This document shows positions 1 through 4,781 of a DNA stretch of 6,310 nt, one piece after another. The stretch covers positions 1 to 6,310 of the forward strand of contig CALZEZ010000089.1 of NCBI GenBank assembly GCA_945643825.1. Direction: 5' to 3'. This DNA comes from an uncultured Lachnospiraceae bacterium (GTDB lineage: Bacteria; Bacillota; Clostridia; Lachnospirales; Lachnospiraceae). Position 1 is the stretch's first letter. Each line of letters starts with the position of its first letter. A program made the position numbers and the translations under genes. Below the pieces are notes generated by a model. The model worked only from the letters and a program-made list of their open reading frames with translations. It did not search any database and was not told the DNA's origin.

Positions 1-166
1 TCCAGCTGTTCCATCCCATGGCAGGCAATCGGCCTGTCTTTTTTTCGGGAAAGCATTGTCCGTTGTGAAAGCAGCGATGTGTGTAGGAAGCATCCTCAAT
101 ACGCTGTGGGGCAATGCGGGATGTGCGTACTTTTCTTGAATTGACAGGTTCGATTTGACTGGACAT
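1..166 (-). CDS. Glycoside hydrolase family 27 alpha-galactosidase (N-terminal fragment)
   Basis: The first 55 codons of a minus-strand gene are visible; the rest lies beyond the left edge. Translation from ATG at 166-164 gives a hydrophilic N-terminus, then the motif LPAMGWNSW at residues 47-55. P-x-MGWNSW at the start of the (beta/alpha)8 barrel is the hallmark of clan GH-D family GH27 enzymes, which cleave terminal alpha-galactosyl residues from melibiose, raffinose-type sugars and galactomannan. The start is supported by GGAGG (173-177 on the minus strand) six bases upstream. There is no signal peptide, so the enzyme is probably cytoplasmic and acts on imported oligosaccharides. The roughly 46-residue segment before the barrel is longer than the few residues many intracellular GH27 enzymes carry, and it contains Cys32 and Cys38. 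The catalytic aspartates are not in the window, so activity and exact specificity (alpha-galactosidase versus alpha-N-acetylgalactosaminidase or isomaltodextranase types) cannot be judged. Confidence 0.72.
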   Translation of the reverse strand, partial: MSSQIEPVNSRKVRTSRIAPQRIEDASYTHRCFHNGQCFPEKKTGRLPAMGWNSW

Positions 167-172
167 GTTGTA

Positions 173-177
173 CCTCC
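173..177 (-). promoter_or_regulatory. Ribosome binding site of the GH27 gene
   Basis: On the minus strand this reads GGAGG, followed by six bases and ATG. This perfect Shine-Dalgarno core fixes the start of the GH27 reading frame at 166 and argues that its N-terminal extension is really translated. Confidence 0.7.
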
Positions 178-200
178 GTGGTATCTTTTTTGTTGCATTT

Positions 201-229
201 ATCTTACTATAATCTGTTTTCAAAAGCAA
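201..229 (-). promoter_or_regulatory. Candidate sigma-A promoter for the GH27 gene
   Basis: On the minus strand there is TTGCTT (229-224) as the -35, a 17-base spacer, and TAAGAT (206-201) as the -10, placed about 35 bases before the start codon. The match is 3/6 and 4/6 to consensus, with ideal spacing. It is a weak promoter on paper, as expected for a regulated sugar-utilisation gene. Other alignments in this AT-rich stretch are possible. Confidence 0.35.
215..228. promoter_or_regulatory. Possible LacI/CcpA-type operator
   Basis: The 14-base sequence TGTTTTCAAAAGCA is a near-perfect inverted repeat: the left half is TGTTTT and the right half read in reverse complement is TGCTTT. It has the TG...CA ends and size typical of LacI-family operators, but a CA instead of the usual CG centre. 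It overlaps the candidate -35 of the GH27 promoter, where a repressor would block transcription. AT-rich palindromes arise easily by chance, so this is only suggestive. Confidence 0.25.
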
Positions 230-279
230 TGAGTGACAGATGGTTACACCAAAAAGGTTAAAAATGCAAAAATATGCTA

Positions 280-308
280 TTGTGTTACCAAACGAGCTGC
301 GCTATAAT
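280..308 (+). promoter_or_regulatory. Sigma-A-type promoter of the surface protein gene
   Basis: TTGTGT (280-285), a 17-base spacer and a perfect TATAAT (303-308) precede the gene by about 46 bases, giving a short leader of roughly 40 nucleotides. No sigma-28 motif (TAAA-N15-GCCGATAA) is present here, so this gene is not obviously part of the flagellar regulon found downstream. Confidence 0.65.
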
Positions 309-354
309 TAGGAAATAATAGGGCAAACTTTATCATACGAATAAAGGGGAAAAG

Positions 355-2193
355 ATGAGACGGCTAAGAAGCGTTCTGGCATGTCTGCTGTCTGCTTTGT
401 TGATAGGTCTTTTCGTAAATCCTGTTGGAGCTGTTCCCACCAGAGCAATGGAACAGGGAAGTAATGCTGCCTACGGTAATTCGGTCAGCTCCGGAGAAGC
501 AGGACAGGGGGAAACGACAGACAAAGAAACTGCGGATGAGGATGATTCAAATGAAAAACCATCGGATGAGAAGCCATCAGATGAAGTAACATCAGATGAT
601 AAAACATCGGATGAAGAAAAATCGGATGAAAAAGCCTCAGATGCAGGAGAAGAGCAGCAAACAGACAATGAGTCGGATTTAACAAACAATAGCATAACCG
701 ATGATTCTGAGCAGAAGGTATATCAGGGACCTCAGAAGGTAGACGTCTATCATGTGTGGAAGTCTAATGTCAAAGAAACCTATGACTGGTCCGGGAGACT
801 CCCATCCGACAGAGGCGATACGAACTATCGGGTTGATAACGTCGAGGATAAGAATGGTATTCTGACGAACTACTCTGTTTCAGATGAAGGAATTCTTTCT
901 TATCACATTCGAAACAAGGGTCTGGGTAGTGCAACAGTAACTGTGGTTGCTTCTTCACAGAGGTATACGGATGTCGAGCTTAAGCTGGCTATCCATGTGC
1001 TGACGATTGGCGGAGATGATCAGATGGATGATGAGACCGATGCCGGAGATAAGATAGAATCCGGGGAAGAAGCGGAGGGCACGGTAAGCGGCAATGCCGG
1101 AGACCAGAATGAAGGTGAAGGCACGGTAAGTGGCAATGCCGGAGATCAGAATGAAGTTGAAGGCACGGTAAGTGGCAATGCCGGAGACCAGAATGAAGGT
1201 GAAGGCACGGTAAGCGGCAACACCGGAGACCGGAATGAAGGTGAAGGCACGGTAAGCGGCAACATCGGGAATCAGAATGAAGGCGAACATGCGACAGCGG
1301 ATAACACCGGAAATAAGGACAGTGGTGTTTCTGCTTCCATACAGACACCTCTTATACAGACGAAACCGGAGACGGCGGCTGTGGAGGAAAAACCCGCGAT
1401 CCAGGTTTCCCTGGAGGAAGTACTTGGAGCGATTCGGTCGACGCCTGAGAAAAGGCCTGAGGAAAAAAGCACTTTTCCCGGCGAACCGGTTAAAAGGAAT
1501 CCCTGGGGAGATGTACTCGAGCTTTACGAGGGCAGCTTCGAGATTGATATGTCAGAGCAAAGCGTGGTTCCTGCTGACGTTCTACAGGCAATCGCAGGAA
1601 AAAATATCACGCTGGTGCTTGATATGGGCGATGGCATTTTCTGGAAAATAAATGGACAAAGCTTCACCCAGGATATCGGACAGGATATAGATTTTGGACT
1701 GGCAGTCGGCGGGGATGCAATCCCGGAGAAAACAGTAGAGGAGATTGCCGGTGAAAATGAGAGCTTTAATCTGACCTTGTATCATGACGGTCCCTTTGGA
1801 TTTGATGCAGTGCTCTGTTTGCCGATGCAGCAGGAAAAGCAGGGGTGGTTTGCCAATCTGTTCTACTATGATCCGGCAACCGGAGAGCTGTGCTTTGTGG
1901 ATTCCGGAATGATTTCAGAGGATGGCAGTGCGGAGCTGACATTTGTTCATGCATCGGAATATACGGTTGTTACAGCAGAGCTTCCGATGGGAGTGCGCAG
2001 TAAGGATACGTTGGACAGAGTTCGCTCGACAACGATAACGGACAGTACACAGCTTCGACTCGCACAGGAGGTCGGATTGCAGAGCATTGAGGCTGAGAAC
2101 CCGTTCTGGAGTCTTTTGATTGTTGTAATGGTAGTATCTATTGCAGTTCTTCTCTTCTTTGCCGTGAGCGCGGAGAGACTTTCGGATAAATGA
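355..2193 (+). CDS. Repeat-containing, membrane-anchored cell-surface protein of unknown function
   Basis: A 612-residue protein with no enzyme signature that I recognise. In order: a signal peptide (residues 1 to about 26 or 31, basic MRRLR then a hydrophobic core, cleavage after VGA or PTRA); an acidic low-complexity stalk with seven SDEKP-like pentads (65-99); a probable Ig/cadherin-like beta-sandwich module (about 123-216); five 14-residue repeats EGTVSGNAGDQNEG (241-310) plus a decayed sixth copy; a linker rich in Pro and Glu; a second folded module (about 384-542) with VLDMGDGIFWKINGQ and the HASEYTVV strand, a type I recall from clostridial extracellular proteins; and a transmembrane helix (584-604) followed by the short tail SAERLSDK. 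There is no LPxTG motif, so anchoring is by the membrane helix rather than sortase. The start is supported by AAGGGGA at 344-350. It has its own promoter and terminator and is probably transcribed alone. A role in adhesion, wall spacing or polysaccharide binding is possible but not shown. Confidence 0.85.
   Translation: MRRLRSVLACLLSALLIGLFVNPVGAVPTRAMEQGSNAAYGNSVSSGEAGQGETTDKETADEDDSNEKPSDEKPSDEVTSDDKTSDEEKSDEKASDAGEEQQTDNESDLTNNSITDDSEQKVYQGPQKVDVYHVWKSNVKETYDWSGRLPSDRGDTNYRVDNVEDKNGILTNYSVSDEGILSYHIRNKGLGSATVTVVASSQRYTDVELKLAIHVLTIGGDDQMDDETDAGDKIESGEEAEGTVSGNAGDQNEGEGTVSGNAGDQNEVEGTVSGNAGDQNEGEGTVSGNTGDRNEGEGTVSGNIGNQNEGEHATADNTGNKDSGVSASIQTPLIQTKPETAAVEEKPAIQVSLEEVLGAIRSTPEKRPEEKSTFPGEPVKRNPWGDVLELYEGSFEIDMSEQSVVPADVLQAIAGKNITLVLDMGDGIFWKINGQSFTQDIGQDIDFGLAVGGDAIPEKTVEEIAGENESFNLTLYHDGPFGFDAVLCLPMQQEKQGWFANLFYYDPATGELCFVDSGMISEDGSAELTFVHASEYTVVTAELPMGVRSKDTLDRVRSTTITDSTQLRLAQEVGLQSIEAENPFWSLLIVVMVVSIAVLLFFAVSAERLSDK
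547..651 (+). repeat. 15-bp (5-residue) SDEKP-like tandem repeat
   Basis: Seven consecutive pentads encode Ser-(Asp/Asn)-(Glu/Asp/Ala)-x-x, for example SNEKP, SDEKP, SDEVT, SDDKT, SDEEK and SDEKA (residues 65-99). Codon choice varies (tcg/tca, gat, gaa/gag), so the repeat is conserved more at the protein than at the DNA level. The product is a highly acidic, flexible stalk just after the signal peptide. Confidence 0.75.
1075..1284 (+). repeat. Five tandem 42-bp repeats encoding EGTVSGNAGDQNEG
   Basis: Five head-to-tail copies begin at 1075, 1117, 1159, 1201 and 1243. The first three differ by only a few bases; the fourth has T and R changes (GNTGDRNEG) and the fifth I and N (GNIGNQNEG). A degenerate sixth unit, EHATADNTGNKDSG, follows to 1326. 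The 42-bp period keeps the frame, so gain or loss of units changes only stalk length. Confidence 0.92.
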
Positions 2194-2207
2194 TTTTGTG
2201 AGGTTTG

Positions 2208-2240
2208 ACACCCGTCTGGGAAATACAGACGGGTGTTTTT
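2208..2240 (+). terminator. Rho-independent terminator after the surface protein gene
   Basis: A perfect 11-bp stem (2208-2218 pairs with 2226-2236, GC-rich core CACCCGTCTG) closes a 7-base loop GGAAATA and runs into a T tract at 2236-2240. It sits 15 bases past the stop codon. It separates the surface protein transcript from the flagellar operon. There is no A tract on the left side, so it works on the plus strand only. Confidence 0.9.
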
Positions 2241-2281
2241 GTGAATATATCCCAAATCATCATTTTCTTTGTTTTTTTCAC

Positions 2282-2308
2282 TAAAGTTTAGCGGAATCCA
2301 TCCGATAA
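2282..2308 (+). promoter_or_regulatory. Sigma-28 (FliA/SigD) promoter of the flgM operon
   Basis: TAAA (2282-2285), a 15-base spacer and TCCGATAA (2301-2308) match the sigma-28 consensus TAAA-N15-GCCGATAA at every position but one (G to T at the first base of the -10). It lies 36 bases before flgM, downstream of a T-rich run (2264-2279). This places flgM-flgN-flgK-flgK in the late flagellar class, controlled by the very sigma factor FlgM inhibits. Confidence 0.88.
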
Positions 2309-2344
2309 GTTATATAACAAGATTGCTTCAAAGGAGGAGTAGAT

Positions 2345-2617
2345 ATGCGTATTGAGGCTTATACTCAGATTCAGCAGCTATATAACAATAAGAAAACAAA
2401 CAAGCCGCAGAAAGCTTCGAACGTCAGCTTCTCTGATCAGCTTGAGCTTTCCAGCATGGGAAAGGATATGCAGATTGCGAAACAGGCAGTAAAGAGCAGC
2501 CCTGATATCAGGGAGGAGCTTACTGCACGACTTAAGGCACAGATTCAATCAGGAACCTACGAGGTTAGTGCGGAGTCGTTTGCAGACAAACTGATACAGA
2601 AGATGGAAGAAGTATAA
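2345..2617 (+). CDS. flgM: Negative regulator of flagellin synthesis FlgM (anti-sigma-28 factor)
   Basis: A 90-residue protein, the usual FlgM length. The N-terminal half (1-45) is polar, Gln/Asn/Lys-rich and likely unstructured, as expected of a protein that is exported unfolded. The C-terminal half (about 40-90) has the FlgM family pattern: a helix around IAKQAVKSSPDIREE, then LKAQIQSGTYEVSAE (64-78) and the terminal helix FADKLIQKM. In the family, this half binds sigma-28 in the cytoplasm and keeps it off RNA polymerase until the hook-basal body is complete and FlgM is secreted through it. The start is fixed by GGAGG at 2333-2337, seven bases upstream. It is first in its operon, behind a sigma-28 promoter, so it should limit its own expression. 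There is no sign of truncation. Confidence 0.9.
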   Translation: MRIEAYTQIQQLYNNKKTNKPQKASNVSFSDQLELSSMGKDMQIAKQAVKSSPDIREELTARLKAQIQSGTYEVSAESFADKLIQKMEEV

Positions 2618-2625
2618 GAAGATAA

Positions 2626-2632
2626 AGAGAGG
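2626..2632 (+). promoter_or_regulatory. Ribosome binding site deciding the GTG start of flgN
   Basis: AGAGAGG lies eight bases before GTG at 2641. The next in-frame ATG is at codon 27, inside the first conserved helix and without a ribosome binding site, so GTG is the better start. Confidence 0.6.
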
Positions 2633-2640
2633 TAGTCCCG

Positions 2641-3159
2641 GTGGCAAGTATCATTGAAAATCTGGTTTTAGTTCTGGAAAGAGAGAACACAGAATATGAG
2701 CAGCTGTTGGGATTATCGATGAGGAAGACTTCGATTATTGTGGCAGGGAAGCCGCAGGAATTGGAGCAAATCACGGATGAGGAACAAATCATCGTAAATC
2801 GAGTTCAGAAGCTTGAGAAAGATCGGCAACAGGCGATGGATGAGATTGCGAGAGTGATCAACAGGGATGTTACCACAATCAGGCTGCCGGATGTGATTAG
2901 AATCTTAGAGCGGCGGCCGGAGGCACAAAAAAAGCTGGCAGAGGTATACGATAAATTAAAGGATACCGTACACCATGTGGAGAGAGTCAATCGCCAGAAC
3001 AGAGAGCTGATTGAAAATGCACTTGAGATGGTACAGTTTGATTTAAATTTATTGCAGGCAGCCAGAAAAGCGCCGGAAACTGCTAATTATAACAGAGGTG
3101 CATATAACACAGGCACAACGATGGATATGGGAGAGGGCAGCTTCGACGCAAAACAATAG
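2641..3159 (+). CDS. flgN: Flagellar export chaperone FlgN
   Basis: A 172-residue, almost entirely helical, Glu/Gln/Arg-rich protein with no signal peptide or membrane segment. The long heptad-like helices (about 1-25, 38-75, 83-140) and the late segment VNRQNRELIENALEMVQFDL (116-135) fit the FlgN family of type III export chaperones. The Gly/Asn-rich tail with YNRGAYNTG (150-158) is also typical of Firmicute FlgN. Known FlgN proteins bind the C-terminal helix of FlgK and FlgL and bring them to the export ATPase and gate. Its place directly before two flgK-like genes fits that role. It starts with GTG, 23 bases after flgM. The overall sequence is divergent, as is normal for this family, so the call leans partly on context. 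Confidence 0.83.
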   Translation: MASIIENLVLVLERENTEYEQLLGLSMRKTSIIVAGKPQELEQITDEEQIIVNRVQKLEKDRQQAMDEIARVINRDVTTIRLPDVIRILERRPEAQKKLAEVYDKLKDTVHHVERVNRQNRELIENALEMVQFDLNLLQAARKAPETANYNRGAYNTGTTMDMGEGSFDAKQ

Positions 3160-3165
3160 CATGTT

Positions 3166-3171
3166 GAGGTG
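3166..3171 (+). promoter_or_regulatory. Ribosome binding site setting the flgK start at 3178
   Basis: GAGGTG lies six bases before ATG at 3178. An alternative GTG at 3169 would lie inside this Shine-Dalgarno sequence and have no site of its own, so it is not the likely start. Confidence 0.75.
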
Positions 3172-3177
3172 ACCATT

Positions 3178-4752
3178 ATGCCACTTATGGGTTCCCTGTA
3201 TCTTGGAACATCCGGATTACAGACAAGTCAAAATTCATTAAATACGACAGGTCATAATATAACGAACGCAAACACCGTTGGGTACACCAGACAGCAGATT
3301 CTGTACAATACGCGGCGCTATAATACCCTGTCAAAATCTACCGCCAAGATTTCCAATGAACAAGTGGGTCTTGGCGTCCAATATTCTAAGACCAGAGCAG
3401 TCAGAGATGTATTCCTGGACAAAACCTTCCGAAAAGAATCAGGCAGAAGTATGTTCTATGAGACCTCGACGAATGCGTTGGACGAGGTAGAAACCTTACT
3501 CGGTGAATTTAGTGGAGAAGAATTCTCTGATGGACTGGAGAATTTCTGGACAGCGATTCAGGAGTTGGTTAAGGATCCGACCAGTGCAACCGTTCAGGGG
3601 CTTTTTGTGCAACGCGCATCCCAGCTCACCGAGCGTGCGAAGGCGGTGTACGATGGATTTGTGGACTACCAGAATAAATTAAATACATCCATTTCCGGAA
3701 TGGTGGATCAGATTAATGCAATCGGACATGATATTGCACTTCTAAATGACCAGATTGTTGAAGTTCAGGCGGCAGGAATAGAAACACCGAATGACTTAAG
3801 AGATCAGCGGGATCTTCTGTTGGATGAGCTTGGGAAGCTCGTTAACATGACCTACACCGAGAATGTTGAGGGATATGTCGCAATTCAGATTGAAGGGACG
3901 GATTTCTTAAAGGGAGATCAGGTGTATGAAATTGGCCTGTCCACAGATGCGGTAACCGGATTTGTAACACCTTATTGGAAATTTGCCGCAAACTGGCGCA
4001 CGAACGATGCAGGTGAGAGATATCTGGATATCTCGGGAGCTCAGGTCTTCGACCTGAAGAAGGAGATTTCCACACAGATGAATACTGATGTGGGACAGCT
4101 GAAGGCCACCTTGCTTGCAAGAGGTGACAAGCATGCCACCTATAAGGATATTGATGTAGAGGGTGGGTCGACGGATATTAATACCTACAATACGGATATT
4201 GCCCAGTCGGTCATTATGAATGTGGAAGCAGAGTTTGATCAGCTGATGCAGCGTCTGACCACGGCAGTCAATACTGTGTTGGAGAGTGCATCGAATCAAT
4301 ATAAACCTTTGTTTGTTATGGTGGATCCGGCAGAAGGCTTTACAACAACCAATATCATCGTAAATCCCTGGTATGTTGACTCACCGACAAATCTCTCGAT
4401 GATGAAGGCGGATGATCAGGCGGATTATGAAACGGCGCAGAAGCTTGCACAGGTATTTCAGGATGAGAGATATACTTTAAATCCTAACGTGGCTACCAAG
4501 GTCAGCTTTCTGCAGTACTACAATGGCCTTGTGACGCAGGTAGCCAATTCGGCGTATGTCAACCGGGCAATCTCGGAGAGTCAGGAAAATACCGTTTCTT
4601 CGATTGATGAAGCGAGACAGCAGATTGCAGGAGTTTCTACGGATGAGGAACTGCAGTATATGATTATGTTCCAGAATGCATACAATGCATCCAGCCGGTA
4701 TATCAATGTGGTGAATGATATGTTGGAGGGATTGCTTACCACACTCAGTTAA
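3178..4752 (+). CDS. flgK: Flagellar hook-associated protein 1 FlgK
   Basis: A 524-residue protein starting MPLMGSLYLGTSGL. It has both diagnostic ends of flagellar axial proteins: the N-terminal rod-type domain (residues 7-40, with the motif HNITNANTVGYTRQQ, where ANT.GYTRQ is the FlgK form) and the C-terminal domain (about 485-524, with EELQYMIMFQNAYNASSRYI). Between them lie coiled-coil-like D1 segments (about 95-225, including NDLRDQRDLLLDELGKLVNM, near 205-224) and a variable D2 region (about 230-400). In the family it forms the 11-subunit junction ring between hook and filament and is secreted by the flagellar type III system without a cleaved signal. It follows flgN, its likely chaperone, by 18 bases. 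It contains no cysteine, as is common in axial proteins. The conserved N-terminus aligns from this ATG, which agrees with the ribosome binding site; a GTG nine bases upstream is less likely. Confidence 0.93.
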   Translation: MPLMGSLYLGTSGLQTSQNSLNTTGHNITNANTVGYTRQQILYNTRRYNTLSKSTAKISNEQVGLGVQYSKTRAVRDVFLDKTFRKESGRSMFYETSTNALDEVETLLGEFSGEEFSDGLENFWTAIQELVKDPTSATVQGLFVQRASQLTERAKAVYDGFVDYQNKLNTSISGMVDQINAIGHDIALLNDQIVEVQAAGIETPNDLRDQRDLLLDELGKLVNMTYTENVEGYVAIQIEGTDFLKGDQVYEIGLSTDAVTGFVTPYWKFAANWRTNDAGERYLDISGAQVFDLKKEISTQMNTDVGQLKATLLARGDKHATYKDIDVEGGSTDINTYNTDIAQSVIMNVEAEFDQLMQRLTTAVNTVLESASNQYKPLFVMVDPAEGFTTTNIIVNPWYVDSPTNLSMMKADDQADYETAQKLAQVFQDERYTLNPNVATKVSFLQYYNGLVTQVANSAYVNRAISESQENTVSSIDEARQQIAGVSTDEELQYMIMFQNAYNASSRYINVVNDMLEGLLTTLS

Positions 4753-4766
4753 GGAATGCTATAGGG

Positions 4767-4775
4767 AAGGGAGGT
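4767..4775 (+). promoter_or_regulatory. Ribosome binding site of the second flgK-like gene
   Basis: AAGGGAGGT, with GGGAGG at 4769-4774, lies seven bases before ATG at 4782. It fixes the start of an open frame whose stop codon lies beyond the window. Confidence 0.75.
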
Positions 4776-4781
4776 CTGTAA

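Noticed and set aside
376..387. Possible lipoprotein cysteine (Cys10, context SVLAC) in the surface protein
   Set aside because: The -3 to -1 residues V-L-A are a poor lipobox and the hydrophobic core continues well past the cysteine, which fits an ordinary signal peptide.
1075..1326. Regularly repeated DNA that could be taken for a CRISPR array
   Set aside because: The units are contiguous 42-bp tandem repeats with no unique spacers, and they lie in frame inside a complete coding sequence.
955..1348. Minus-strand open frames opposite the 42-bp repeats, encoding repeated Phe/Ile- or His/Leu/Cys-rich peptides
   Set aside because: They are mirror images of the plus-strand repeats; a 42-bp period keeps all frames open. 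They lack a convincing ribosome binding site and any family resemblance.
2106..2193. Sortase-type cell wall anchor at the C-terminus of the surface protein
   Set aside because: A membrane helix and short tail are present, but there is no LPxTG-like motif before the helix and the tail is not strongly basic (SAERLSDK).
2287..2316. Possible sigma-A promoter TTTAGC-N18-TATATA before flgM
   Set aside because: The -35 match is poor and the spacing not ideal; the overlapping sigma-28 motif is far better and fits the gene content.
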